The notes under the pieces are model-generated. The model made no database searches, was not told where the DNA came from, and was given only the letters and a program-made list of their open reading frames with translations. Both the position numbers and the translations under genes were made by a program. From NCBI RefSeq assembly GCF_021129235.1, contig NZ_JAJOMA010000007.1:1-64000 (forward strand): a DNA stretch of 64,000 bases. Reading direction: 5' to 3'. The stretch's first letter is position 1, and every line of letters begins with the position of its first letter. This DNA is from Kineosporia mesophila (lineage in GTDB: Bacteria; Actinomycetota; Actinomycetes; Actinomycetales; Kineosporiaceae). Of the stretch, positions 16,837-25,841 are shown piece by piece.

Positions 16837-19053
16837 CTACCGTTGCCCGGCGCGGTCGTCGGAGCCGGACTCCGCCCCGGAACGGTGCGGGCGGAAGACC
16901 TCGTCGAGCTCGGTCTCGAAACTGTCCGAGGGCTCGCTCTCCAGGCGCTGGAAGCCACGGTCGCCGGGGCGGACGACCGGGGCGCCATCGTCCTGGGGCC
17001 GCCAGCCCTCGCTGCCGACCTTGGCCGCGGGCTCGGTGGCGAACTCGCGCTTCGGCCTACCGGGAGTGCTGCCGGTCTCGAAACGCCCTGAAGTGTCTTC
17101 GCGTTCGGCCGGCCCGCCGAATCCGGAGAGCGCGGCCCGGGCGGCGGCGCGGCCGGCTCCACTGCCCTGGCTGACCGTCGCGGACTCGATCCGGCTGCCG
17201 GGGGCGACGGTGGGGGCGTAGATCTCGCCACCCTCGCTGGGAACGGCCGGGGCCGCGGCCGCCTCGCCGCGGCTCGCAGCCGCTCCGGCGGCCGGTCCGC
17301 GAACCACGGTGACCTGGCTGGTGTTGACCGTGACGCCGTTGCTGAGAGCCGCCGGCTGGGCCACCGGGGCCGGTGCGCTCTGGGCCTCGGCGGGCAGGAC
17401 ACCCTCGGCCGTCGCCGGGACGGGGTAGTTGCTGATGGCCTCGATGCGTTGCGGGGCACGGCCTTCCGCGGCCTGGGCGTCGGCGATCGCCTGGGCCGGG
17501 TTGGCCCGCTGGGCGGCCGAGACACCGAGGAAGGTGCTGAGGGCGCCGGTGAGGATGCGGGTGCTGGTGCGGGCCGCGCCCCGGGCCGTGGTGGTGACCC
17601 CGCCCGCCGCGCCGGCGAAGTGGTTCTCCCGGCTGGAGACCATCTGGGTGAGCCGCCGGAACGGGCGCAGCGCCACCCACATGACGATCGTCAGCAGCAG
17701 CATGAGGATCACGCTCAGCCAGCCCGGGGTGGCGCTGGTCGGGGAGAGCAGCACCCCCATCCCGAGCACCGTGACCGACGCGCCGATGCCGAACACCATG
17801 GCGTTGATCAGGGCCGCGGCGACCGTGCTGCCGATGCCCGTCACCAGGGTCCGCATCGTCGGGAACAGGCCCAGCGTGGCGAAGGCGGGGAAGAGCATGA
17901 CGCCGAAGCGGACGATGATCAGCGCGCCGAGCACGAGCAGACCGGCGATGAACAGGAACGGCACCGTGCAGAGGGTGGCGATGAGCGCGAGCATGGCGTA
18001 GCCGACCCGGCTGTCCGAGCGCTTACCGGTGAGGTACTCGTAGGCGTCCGGGTCGGCCGACTTGATCTCCTTGGCCGCGGTCTCGAACTTCTTCTCCTTG
18101 GCCTCGATGATCTTCCTGCCCTGCGCCGGGTCGGACTGCATGACCGCGGCCTCGCGCCAGGTGAGCGCGGTGGCGTCGAAGATGACCGGACCGTACTTCT
18201 CGGCGACGTCGGAATCGGTGCTGCCGAAGGTGCCGCCGAGCCAGGACTCGTAGAGCAGGGACTGGTGCATCCCGGAGGTCGCCTCGGTGCCCGCGCCGGC
18301 GTTGCCGTCGGCCGACTTCCCGTTGAGCCCGCTGGACACCGCGGAGAGGGTGGTGGTGACGGTCTGATCAGCAGCGTGCCCGGCCACCAGGGGCCAGCGG
18401 AACACCATGGTGACCAGCACCATCACGAACAGCGCCCAGCCGATGGCGCCGGCCGACGAGGCCAGTGAGGCCTGCCGGGACCGCCAGATGAGCAGCAGGC
18501 CGAGCGCGGCGATCACGACGAACGCCCAGCGCTCGAACACGGTGCGCTGCAGCGTGTCCACGACATTGGTGATCAGCGGGTCGAAGACGCCGAGGAAGTC
18601 GGGGGAGAACGCGGCGTCGAGCACGGCGCCGGTGGCAGCGACCATCGTGGTCGGGACCTCGAGGATCCAGTTGCCGATGGCCGTGCCGATCGAGGCGTCG
18701 GGGTTGCGAACGATGTCCGAGCCACAACCGAGGTCGTACGTGTTCCACCGCACCCCGGCGTACCCGTAGACCTCGTAGATCGAGACCTTGGCATTGTCGA
18801 CGAACGGGTCTTCATCCGCCGGAAGAGTTTTGGGCGGTGACTCGAAGAACCCGACCACACCGCGCCCGGGCACCTCCGGCACCGGTGCCTCGGCGCAGTC
18901 GGAGAAGGGCGCGGCGGGGGCAGCCGTGGTGCTGCCGGTCTTCGCGGTGGGGCTGCCTCCGGCTGCCAGGGCCGCGGGGGCGGCGATGGCACCGGCGACG
19001 GCCAGGGCCAGCGCTGCGGCGGCAATGACAACGGCGCGCCGACGGTGCCTCAT
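16837..19053 (-). CDS. polytopic VirB6/TrbL-like secretion channel protein
   Basis: 738 residues: signal peptide (1-30), a periplasm-exposed part with cysteines, then about eight hydrophobic helices between ~155 and ~450 (for example FVVIAALGLLLIW, FLFIAGLLVLGALIIVRFGVMLF), and a long soluble tail (~480-738) that is Ala/Pro/Arg/Glu rich and probably disordered. Helix density and position beside a VirB4-like ATPase match VirB6/TrbL inner-membrane components. The start overlaps the upstream ATPase stop by 4 bases (ATGA), implying translational coupling. Confidence 0.75.
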   Translation of the reverse strand: MRHRRRAVVIAAAALALAVAGAIAAPAALAAGGSPTAKTGSTTAAPAAPFSDCAEAPVPEVPGRGVVGFFESPPKTLPADEDPFVDNAKVSIYEVYGYAGVRWNTYDLGCGSDIVRNPDASIGTAIGNWILEVPTTMVAATGAVLDAAFSPDFLGVFDPLITNVVDTLQRTVFERWAFVVIAALGLLLIWRSRQASLASSAGAIGWALFVMVLVTMVFRWPLVAGHAADQTVTTTLSAVSSGLNGKSADGNAGAGTEATSGMHQSLLYESWLGGTFGSTDSDVAEKYGPVIFDATALTWREAAVMQSDPAQGRKIIEAKEKKFETAAKEIKSADPDAYEYLTGKRSDSRVGYAMLALIATLCTVPFLFIAGLLVLGALIIVRFGVMLFPAFATLGLFPTMRTLVTGIGSTVAAALINAMVFGIGASVTVLGMGVLLSPTSATPGWLSVILMLLLTIVMWVALRPFRRLTQMVSSRENHFAGAAGGVTTTARGAARTSTRILTGALSTFLGVSAAQRANPAQAIADAQAAEGRAPQRIEAISNYPVPATAEGVLPAEAQSAPAPVAQPAALSNGVTVNTSQVTVVRGPAAGAAASRGEAAAAPAVPSEGGEIYAPTVAPGSRIESATVSQGSGAGRAAARAALSGFGGPAEREDTSGRFETGSTPGRPKREFATEPAAKVGSEGWRPQDDGAPVVRPGDRGFQRLESEPSDSFETELDEVFRPHRSGAESGSDDRAGQR

Positions 19054-21962
19054 CGCTGCCCACCGGTCTCGTCGGAACGACGGTCGTTGTCCGAAGGAGC
19101 GGCCGGCCAGCCGTTCCCGTTCGTGGAGGGGGAATCAGCCGGGCCGTCGAGAACCCGGTGCGACCCGGTGCTGAGAGTTGCGTGCTCACCGGTGGCGGTG
19201 CCGTTGCGGGGTCGCGTACCCCGGCGGGCGCGGGACGCGCCGACCGGCAGGGCGTGCCGGGACCCGCCGGGCGGGGTCTGCGGATCGGTGCCGTTCCGCA
19301 GCCCGCCGCGCGAGCTCCAGGAACCGCCCACGCCGCTGGCAACCGGCCGGCCGGAACCCACGGGGGCGCCGGACGGGTCGAGTTCCACTGCGGTGAGGTC
19401 AATCTGGTCGGTGCGGGGCTCGCGGATCGACCGCGACTCCTCCGGTGGCCGGGGCAGCGTCGACGGTGCGGCGGTGGTGTCCAGGGCGGCCAGGACCTGT
19501 GGCAGGTGATCCAGGTCCACCCGCATCCGGTCGACATTGCCGTCGACGTCGCGCATGACGAATTCACGCAGACCGGAACGGGTTCCGGTGGTCGACCGGG
19601 GGGACAGCCGGGCCAGGACACCCTCGTACCCGACCCCGGGCGGAACCCGCAGCATGCGCAGGGCGTCAGCGGCCACCTGATCGTCCTCGATCCGTCCGAC
19701 GAACGCGGCTGAGATGAAGTTGGAGACTTCCATGCCGAGAACGTCGGCGGGGTTCTGGGAAGCGGCCAGGACGCAGGTGTTCCACTTTCGGCTGTCTCGG
19801 CCGAGCCTGGTGAAAAGTGCTCGGCCGGCGCCCCATTCACCGAGGAAGTGGGTCTCGTCGAGGGCTACGAGCTTGCGCTCGTTGCGCGGCCGACCGTAGA
19901 TCGTGCGGGTCGCGTACCAGGAGGCCAGGTGCAGCAGGGGCACAGCCATCTGCTCCTGGGTGGACCAGTGCTCGCGGGGCACCGAACCGGGCGGCAGCAG
20001 CAGGCCGGGCATGGTCAGCACGGTCAGCACGGCTTCGTCGTGGATCGGTTCGGTGCTCGGCCCGATCGGGAAGAACAGCCGGGCGAGCGGCATCTCGGCC
20101 ATGTCGCGCAGGTAGGCGGCGATGTCGGCGGCGTGGTCGTCCTGCCGGGACTCCAGGAACTCGACCACCGTCCACAGGCTGGTCTGCGGTGCGCCCTTGG
20201 TCGACCGGATCGCCTCGGTGAGCACGAGCCGGGTGCGTGGCGCGGCGGCCAGACCGGGCGGCAGCAGCATCGTGGCCACGTCCAGGGCCAGGAGTTTGCG
20301 GTCCTGCGCGGCCAGCGTGCGGGCCTCTTCCAGAGCGTCGAGCGTCGGGTAATCTTCCGGCCGGGGCTGGACCACCACGGCGTACGGGTTGAGCGTGCCG
20401 GAGGGTGCCGAGGTCAGGTCGATGTGCCGGGAGCGGTCGCGCAGCTCGGGCAGCTCGGTGAGCCGGGCCAGCGGGCCGGACGGGTCGAGCATCACCGAGG
20501 TGATGCCGCGGCGCACGGCCTCGTAGGTGATCAGCCCGGCGAGGACCGACTTACCGGAACCCAGCGCACCGACGATCGGCACCAGGCCGGAGGTCTCGCG
20601 GACCTCGGTGGCGAAGTGGGTGTCGAACATGACGGCCCGCCGGCTGGAGGCAGCGGTGTGGCCGATGTACGGGCCCCGCCGGTCACCCAGTGAGGACGAG
20701 GCGGCCGGGACCCCGGCCGCGTAGTAGAGCGTGGGCAGCCGACGGCGGTAGGCCGTGGACGAGAGCGGTTCCCCCGGGATGAACTCGCGCAACAACCCGT
20801 GCTGCCCCTTCGGGTGGGCGATCGTGACCTGTCGCTTGCGGTACGTGTCGACGACCTGCCGGGCCCGTTCCAGGGCCTCTTCCTGGGTGGCACCGGACAC
20901 GGCGATCCGGAACCAGCCGTGCACCCGGGAGGCCGTGGTGTCGCCGCCGGTCGTCATCTCGTCCTCGATGGCCCGGGCCTGCCGGGCCTGACGCTCGAGG
21001 GCCAGCGGCTCGTCCAGGTCGTGGTCGCGGTAGTGACGCTGCATGTCCCGGACCACCAGGAGCTTGCGCTGCACGGCGTCGAGCGCCTGGTCGCCGTCCA
21101 GGACGTCCAGGCGGATCGACCACTCGACCGCGAACGGCAGGCGGTCGGCGTGTACCAGCCAGGGCTCGTGCGAGGGGTCGGGGATCTCGATCTCGTCGAC
21201 CCGGCCGACGGTGAGGACGCTGACGTGACGTTCGGTGCCGGAGCCGCCGGGGTCGCGGCGGGCGACCTTCACGGTCGGCGCGAACGGCTCGGCCTCGTGC
21301 ACGACGCCCTCGGTGAGCTCGTACAGGTCTTCCGTCTCCCAGCGGCCGTCCTGCACCGGGGAGAGAGCACCGGGAGCGGGCAGTCCGAGCCCCAGGGAAC
21401 GGCGCATCAGCCACTCCAGCTCCCGAGGGGTGACCGGCCGGCCCTCCAGGCCGGGGCCCGCGATCGCCTCGGCCACCAGCGCGGCGTCCTTGTCCACCTT
21501 CTGCAGCTCGCCGAGGGTGGGACGGCGCAGCACCCGCTGGGTGAAGCTCGCCATCTGGGACCGCTCGCTCACCTGGACGCCGAGGTACACCTCTTTCTCG
21601 GCCATGGTCGACGCGCGGACGTGCTGCTGCGCGCTGACCAGGTGATCGGCCCAGGTGTTCCCGTCGGTGCCGGGCAGTGGGTCCGGCGTGCGCGAATCCA
21701 GCGCCCGGGCCCAGGAAGCGGCCGGGTAGGGTCGCGATGTCACCCGCAGGTGCAGGCGACGGCCGGACAGCGCAGCCATCCGGGTCGCCGTGTCGATGAT
21801 CAGGTTGAGTCGGTCACCATCGGCCCGGAAGGCCCAGCGCTGCGTGGGTAGCGCGAACCAGGCCCAGGCGGCCTGATCCGTGAACGCCAGATTGCCCTCG
21901 ATTGTCCGCAACGCCAGTGCCATGTTCGCGGCCCGGGTCTGGCCGCTGCTGAAGATCCCCAT
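19050..21962 (-). CDS. VirB4/TraC-like secretion ATPase
   Basis: 970 residues. The start at 21962 places MGIFSSG first. The N-terminal ~430 residues form the membrane-proximal domain typical of SCO6880-like actinobacterial proteins. The motor domain has Walker A VGALGSGKSV (~residue 467) and Walker B KLVALDETHFL (~residue 699), with the downstream sensor-like LAASQNPADVL, the VirB4/TraE pattern. The C-terminal ~130 residues are low-complexity. It presumably energises the envelope complex built by its neighbours; no relaxase or VirD4 coupling protein is encoded nearby. Confidence 0.88.
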   Translation of the reverse strand: MGIFSSGQTRAANMALALRTIEGNLAFTDQAAWAWFALPTQRWAFRADGDRLNLIIDTATRMAALSGRRLHLRVTSRPYPAASWARALDSRTPDPLPGTDGNTWADHLVSAQQHVRASTMAEKEVYLGVQVSERSQMASFTQRVLRRPTLGELQKVDKDAALVAEAIAGPGLEGRPVTPRELEWLMRRSLGLGLPAPGALSPVQDGRWETEDLYELTEGVVHEAEPFAPTVKVARRDPGGSGTERHVSVLTVGRVDEIEIPDPSHEPWLVHADRLPFAVEWSIRLDVLDGDQALDAVQRKLLVVRDMQRHYRDHDLDEPLALERQARQARAIEDEMTTGGDTTASRVHGWFRIAVSGATQEEALERARQVVDTYRKRQVTIAHPKGQHGLLREFIPGEPLSSTAYRRRLPTLYYAAGVPAASSSLGDRRGPYIGHTAASSRRAVMFDTHFATEVRETSGLVPIVGALGSGKSVLAGLITYEAVRRGITSVMLDPSGPLARLTELPELRDRSRHIDLTSAPSGTLNPYAVVVQPRPEDYPTLDALEEARTLAAQDRKLLALDVATMLLPPGLAAAPRTRLVLTEAIRSTKGAPQTSLWTVVEFLESRQDDHAADIAAYLRDMAEMPLARLFFPIGPSTEPIHDEAVLTVLTMPGLLLPPGSVPREHWSTQEQMAVPLLHLASWYATRTIYGRPRNERKLVALDETHFLGEWGAGRALFTRLGRDSRKWNTCVLAASQNPADVLGMEVSNFISAAFVGRIEDDQVAADALRMLRVPPGVGYEGVLARLSPRSTTGTRSGLREFVMRDVDGNVDRMRVDLDHLPQVLAALDTTAAPSTLPRPPEESRSIREPRTDQIDLTAVELDPSGAPVGSGRPVASGVGGSWSSRGGLRNGTDPQTPPGGSRHALPVGASRARRGTRPRNGTATGEHATLSTGSHRVLDGPADSPSTNGNGWPAAPSDNDRRSDETGGQR

Positions 21963-21981
21963 GAGGTGGCCGCGTCTCTCC

Positions 21982-22362
21982 CTAGCTGCTGGCCCTGCGT
22001 GCCCGGGCTGAGGTGCGTTTGTCCCGTACCCGGACCTTGGGCTGCAGCCGGTACTTACTAGCGCGGCCTGCCCGGGGAGCGGTGAGATCCGAGACGAAGG
22101 TCTGCCAGACCGCCCTGGCTGGGCGCTCATGATCGATGAAACCCATCAGCCCGTACGTTCCGAGCGTGGCGATGCAGAGCTCCCACACCGGCGGGATGTG
22201 CACCTTGAGCGGGGTGACAGCCTCGACGAGCAGGATGAGCAGGAAAGCCACCAGCCAGGCCGCATACGCGCTGTACCTGGCTGTCCAGGGAAAGGTCAGT
22301 CCGCTCGGGCCGAGCCACACGGTGTTGACCCGATAGACCTCGTCATCAGGCGATACCCGCAT
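21982..22362 (-). CDS. small membrane protein of the secretion operon
   Basis: 126 residues with two predicted helices (residues ~31-47, YAAWLVAFLLILLVEAV; ~58-74) and a very basic C-terminus (KYRLQPKVRVRDKRTSARARR). It resembles VirB3/PrgI-type partners that sit directly before the VirB4 ATPase gene, and the gene order agrees, but no motif settles it. It is separated from the gene upstream by 3 bases. Confidence 0.6.
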   Translation of the reverse strand: MRVSPDDEVYRVNTVWLGPSGLTFPWTARYSAYAAWLVAFLLILLVEAVTPLKVHIPPVWELCIATLGTYGLMGFIDHERPARAVWQTFVSDLTAPRAGRASKYRLQPKVRVRDKRTSARARRASS

Positions 22363-22365
22363 GTC

Positions 22366-22644
22366 TCAGCCGTTCCCGAACACCAGTTCGGTCAACTGAC
22401 CGGCGAAGCCGTAGAGCACTGCGGCGCCGGCGATGACCCCCATACCCAGCATCACGTTGGTCAGGGTGTTGGCGTTGTCGCTGATCCTGCCTTTTCGGGC
22501 AGAGGCGATGATGCCTATCCCGATCACCAGCAGGACCAGCGGGATGATGTTCTTGACGCCCCACTCGACCACTCCGTTGGAGTTGAGCGAGGGTCCATCG
22601 TTAGTAGTGGTCGCGAGCATGACTACCGACGTGATGACGGCCAT
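22366..22644 (-). CDS. small two-helix membrane protein, VirB2-like candidate
   Basis: 92 residues from ATG at 22644, chosen because GGAGG lies 5 bases upstream; a longer in-frame reading to 22722 lacks such a site. Two hydrophobic segments (VVEWGVKNIIPLVLLVIGIGII and VMLGMGVIAGAAVLYGF, each shown in part) flank a short basic loop, the layout of VirB2-type pilin precursors or other major small subunits. It is the first gene of the leftward secretion operon. Confidence 0.6.
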   Translation of the reverse strand: MAVITSVVMLATTTNDGPSLNSNGVVEWGVKNIIPLVLLVIGIGIIASARKGRISDNANTLTNVMLGMGVIAGAAVLYGFAGQLTELVFGNG

Positions 22645-23071
22645 TCGTACCTCCAGGGCACCGGTGAACCCCTCCGTAACCTCGGCGCCGTCACGCTGCT
22701 TCGGGCTCCGCTGAATCCGCACGTTCTGTTACGACCTTGCCACGCCAGGTCAGGTCGATGGTAGGGGTTCTGTCACGATTTACCGAATAATCCGTTGTGA
22801 CAGAGTAGCGCCGCCCAGCCGATCCGCCGTTCCATGTCGCTCGTGTCAGCTTAAAGCTATGCATAACCAGACGTCATCGGTGGCCGCCACACCGGTGGTG
22901 TACCGATGTGGCACCTGATTCATAGATTTGCCGGTGTCACCGGTGTTCCCGCAGGTGGCCGACGGGTCGTGGTCGGACGGGCAACCCGGCCGGGCCGCAT
23001 GTGGGATGCATCGCGCGGCCCGGGTCCACCGCCCTACCGGCCCCCGGGGTGGACCGCCTACAGTTCGGTCC
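22645..23071. promoter_or_regulatory. divergent control region of the secretion operon and plsC
   Basis: 427 bases without a gene. A widely spaced inverted repeat, CTGTCAC ... GTGACAG (about 22771-22803), brackets an AT-rich stretch (GATTTACCGAATAATCC) and is a candidate operator for the leftward operon. A second cluster of ACCGGTG-type short repeats occurs at ~22890-22945. TACAGT at 23059-23064, seven bases before the GTG of the acyltransferase gene, is a candidate -10 for a leaderless rightward transcript. Confidence 0.45.
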
Positions 23072-23842
23072 GTGGCAGAGCTGGTCTATCCCCCGGTCAT
23101 CACGTTGGCCCGCACGGCGTTCCGCGCCCTCGGCATCCGGTTCACGGTCGAGGGGGCTGAGCACATACCCGTCGAGGGCGGGGCGGTGCTCGCGAGCAAC
23201 CACATCAGCTACCTGGACTTCACGTTCTGTGGTCTGGTCGCCCGCCCGCAGCGGCGCCTGGTGCGATTCATGTGCAAGGAATCGGTCTTCCGGAACCCGG
23301 TGGCCGGTCCGCTGATGCGCGGCATGCACCACATCCCGGTCGACCGGGCCGCCGGCACCGGCGCGTTCGACGAGGCGGTCCGGGCCCTCAAGGCCGGCGA
23401 GATCGTCGGGGTCTTCCCGGAGGCCACGATCAGCCGCTCGTACGTGCTGAAGGACTTCAAGACCGGCACGGCGCGGATGGCGGTGGCCGCCGACGTCCCG
23501 ATCGTGCCGATGGCCATCTGGGGCGGGCAGCGGATCTACACCAAGGCCCGCAAGCCCGACCTCCGGCGGGGCAAGGCCGTCATGCTGAAGGCTGGCGAGC
23601 CGTTCCGGCCCGAGCCCGGCATGGAGGCGTTCCAGATCACCGCCGAGATCCAGAGTCGCGTCGGCGTGTTGCTCGGGGAATTGCAGGACCGGTACCCGCA
23701 GCAGCCCGCGGACGACGCCGACCGCTGGTGGGTGCCGGCCAACCGCGGCGGGTCGGCACCGACCCCGGAAGAGGGCCGGAAGCTGGACACGGCCGCCGCC
23801 GTGGCCAAGCGCCTCAAGGCCCAGGCGAAGCGGAAGAAGTAG
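23072..23842 (+). CDS. plsC: 1-acyl-glycerol-3-phosphate acyltransferase (PlsC family)
   Basis: 256 residues from GTG at 23072. It transfers an acyl group to lysophosphatidate, making phosphatidic acid at the membrane. The acyltransferase motif NHISYLDF (NHxxxxD) is followed by the block HHIPVDR and the FPEATISRS motif (FPEGT-like, with A for G). The C-terminal ~40 residues are Lys-rich and probably disordered. In-frame sequence continues upstream to 22928, but TACAGT seven bases before this GTG and the poor upstream composition favour it. Confidence 0.9.
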   Translation: MAELVYPPVITLARTAFRALGIRFTVEGAEHIPVEGGAVLASNHISYLDFTFCGLVARPQRRLVRFMCKESVFRNPVAGPLMRGMHHIPVDRAAGTGAFDEAVRALKAGEIVGVFPEATISRSYVLKDFKTGTARMAVAADVPIVPMAIWGGQRIYTKARKPDLRRGKAVMLKAGEPFRPEPGMEAFQITAEIQSRVGVLLGELQDRYPQQPADDADRWWVPANRGGSAPTPEEGRKLDTAAAVAKRLKAQAKRKK

Positions 23843-23871
23843 CCCCCGGGTCTGTGGACCCAGGGCAAAAC

Positions 23872-23907
23872 AAGGACGCCGGCTGACAGATGTCAGCCGG
23901 CGTCCTT
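23872..23907. terminator. bidirectional terminator
   Basis: A 17-bp perfect stem (AAGGACGCCGGCTGACA with its complement) closed by a 2-base loop, lying between the convergent plsC-like gene and the small membrane protein gene. Confidence 0.88.
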
Positions 23908-23916
23908 GAGGGAACG

Positions 23917-24084
23917 TCAGTTCGACAGCATCGTGTCGAAGAACGTCCCGATCGAGTCTGCGGCACTGGTAAGCCAGTCCCAGATGTCGCCCACGAAGTT
24001 TCCGGACTGGCGCGGGTCGTTGACGACCGCGTAGATCAAGAAGACAACCAGGATGACCACGAGCGCTCGCCGGGTCCTCGTCAC
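23917..24084 (-). CDS. 55-residue single-pass membrane protein
   Basis: Reads MTRTRRALVVILVVFLIYAV then a soluble tail with DPRQSGNFVGDIWDWL and ends FFDTMLSN. The basic N-terminus plus a hydrophobic helix (residues 7-21) predicts an N-in membrane protein with a ~33-residue amphipathic exterior. The GTG start has GGAGG six bases upstream, and nearly all third positions are G or C, so it is a genuine small gene. It sits behind a strong shared terminator. Function unknown; small proteins of this shape are widely conserved in actinobacteria. Confidence 0.8.
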   Translation of the reverse strand: MTRTRRALVVILVVFLIYAVVNDPRQSGNFVGDIWDWLTSAADSIGTFFDTMLSN

Positions 24085-24216
24085 TGCGGCCTCCCCAGAG
24101 TGGTGTACTCAGGACAAATGTAGCGCTACGAGTATGTTCTATCCGTGTCGAGCTTGTCACGCATGGCTACTGCGCCAGTCTCAACCTCGGCTTGAGGTTG
24201 ATAGTAGCGGCGGCGA

Positions 24217-24852
24217 TCACACTACGCCGTACAAGCGGTCGCCCGCGTCCCCAAGACCAGGGACGATGTAGCCGAGTTCGTTCAGCCCGGGGTCCATTCC
24301 GCCCAGAACGATCTGCACGGGAGCCTCCTCGCCGACGGCCTTTCGGACATGTTCGACGCCTTCCGGTGCACCAAGGAGGCAGATGGCGGTGACATCGTCC
24401 GCGCCGCGCTCCATCAGGTACTGGATCGCCACGGCGAGCGTGCCGCCGGTGGCGAGCATCGGGTCCAGCACGTAGACCTGCCGCCCGGTCAGATCGTCCG
24501 GAAGACGGTTGGCGTAGGTGCTGGCCTCGAGGGTCTCCTCGTTCCGGATCATCCCGAGGAAGCCGACCTCGGCCGTCGGGATCAGCCGGGTCATGCCCTC
24601 CAGCATGCCGAGGCCGGCCCGCAGGATCGGCACGACGAGGGGTTTGGGCTGGGTCAGTTTCACGCCCGTGGCCGGGGCCACCGGGGTGGAGATCTCGTGC
24701 TCCACCACCCGGACCCCACGGGTGGCCTCGTAGGCCAGGAGAGTGACCAGTTCGTCAGCCAGGCGACGGAACGTCGGCGAGTCGGTCTCCCGGTTCCGGA
24801 GCGTGGTGAGTTTGTGGGCGACGAGAGGATGGTCGACGACGTGCAGGCGCAT
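24217..24852 (-). CDS. upp: uracil phosphoribosyltransferase
   Basis: 211 residues, the family length. It salvages uracil to UMP using PRPP. The PRPP-binding loop is [10 protein letters not shown], with the substrate-binding segment PILRAGLGM and the C-terminal [12 protein letters not shown]. The ATG is preceded six bases upstream by TAGGTT with no Shine-Dalgarno, consistent with a leaderless mRNA. It diverges from tadA, with 81 bases between the starts. Confidence 0.97.
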   Translation of the reverse strand: MRLHVVDHPLVAHKLTTLRNRETDSPTFRRLADELVTLLAYEATRGVRVVEHEISTPVAPATGVKLTQPKPLVVPILRAGLGMLEGMTRLIPTAEVGFLGMIRNEETLEASTYANRLPDDLTGRQVYVLDPMLATGGTLAVAIQYLMERGADDVTAICLLGAPEGVEHVRKAVGEEAPVQIVLGGMDPGLNELGYIVPGLGDAGDRLYGVV

Positions 24853-24933
24853 GCGGGCAACCTACCGGTGTCCGGGCCCTGGGGCCCTGTGGCCTGAGTC
24901 CCGTATCCGGGTCGAGAGGAAGGAAAGGTCTCG

Positions 24934-25386
24934 ATGAGTGAGCTGGAGGCCTGGATGGGCCTGGCCCTGGAGGAGGCCGCGCTCGCGCCGGCGACCGGGG
25001 ACGTGCCGGTGGGGGCCGTGGTCGTGGATCGCGCCGGGCGGGTCGTGGGGAGGGGCCGCAACGAGCGGGAGGCGGTCCAGGACCCGACCGCCCACGCCGA
25101 GCTCCTCGCGCTGCGTCAGGCCGCCGCCGCGACCGGGAGCTGGCGGCTGGACGGCGCCACGCTGGTGGTGACCCTGGAGCCCTGCGCCATGTGTGCCGGG
25201 GCGATCGTCCTGGCCCGGGTTTCCCGGGTCGTGCTGGGCGCCTGGGACCCGAAGGCCGGGGCGACCGGCTCGACCCGCGACATCGTGCGGGACGCGCGGC
25301 TGAACCACTGGGTCGAGGTGGTCGGTGGGGTGCGCGGTGGCGAGGCCGCCGGCCTGCTGACGAATTTCTTCGCGGAACGCCGGTAG
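24934..25386 (+). CDS. tadA: tRNA-specific adenosine deaminase
   Basis: 150 residues. It deaminates the wobble adenosine of tRNA-Arg(ACG) to inosine. The zinc ligands and proton shuttle are HAEL (His, catalytic Glu) and PCAMCAG (two Cys). The upstream GAGGAAGGAAAGG gives a good ribosome-binding site. The neighbouring upp/tadA arrangement is common in actinobacteria. Confidence 0.95.
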   Translation: MSELEAWMGLALEEAALAPATGDVPVGAVVVDRAGRVVGRGRNEREAVQDPTAHAELLALRQAAAATGSWRLDGATLVVTLEPCAMCAGAIVLARVSRVVLGAWDPKAGATGSTRDIVRDARLNHWVEVVGGVRGGEAAGLLTNFFAERR

Positions 25387-25479
25387 CACAAGGGCTTTCG
25401 GGCTTCTGGGCCTGGACGCGGCGAGAACTGCCGGGGGCGGATTGGATGAAGCGGCCCCTGGTTCGGTAAGGTTCTCCAC

Positions 25480-25566
25480 GGTGGCGTGTCCGAGCGGCCG
25501 AAGGAGCACGCCTCGAAAGCGTGTGAGGGTTTACGCCCTCCGTGGGTTCAAATCCCACCGCCACCG
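25480..25566 (+). tRNA. tRNA-Ser(CGA)
   Basis: 87 nt. The acceptor GGTGGCG pairs with CGCCACC; the anticodon stem CACGC/GCGTG holds the loop CTCGAAA, anticodon CGA for UCG. A long variable arm and GGTTCAAATCC in the T-arm are typical of class II tRNA-Ser. The CCA is not encoded. Confidence 0.96.
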
Positions 25567-25572
25567 CTGTTG

Positions 25573-25610
25573 AAGGGTGTGGCTCTCCAGTACTGGAGAG
25601 CCACACCCTT
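25573..25610 (+). terminator. tRNA-Ser terminator
   Basis: A perfect 18-bp stem with a 2-base loop seven bases after the tRNA, followed by CATTGCGTTT. The remaining ~230 bases up to the DUF4388 gene hold nothing I recognise. Confidence 0.85.
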
Positions 25611-25841
25611 CATTGCGTTTGGCCTCAGGTTCTTTATCCGGAATTCCTGATCACGGATTTAGAAGCGGCGTCGCCGAGGATTGCAGTGGCGATGCCCGTC
25701 CGTATCAGTGTGATTGCCGAGAGGCCTTCCGAAGGAAGTCACGCCCGTTGCTGAAGTGGCTGCGGATTTGTGCAGTGACTGGTGAACGCGTCCGCCCCTG
25801 TGAATGACGATCCGGCGAGGTCGGATTTATTAACGGCAAGG

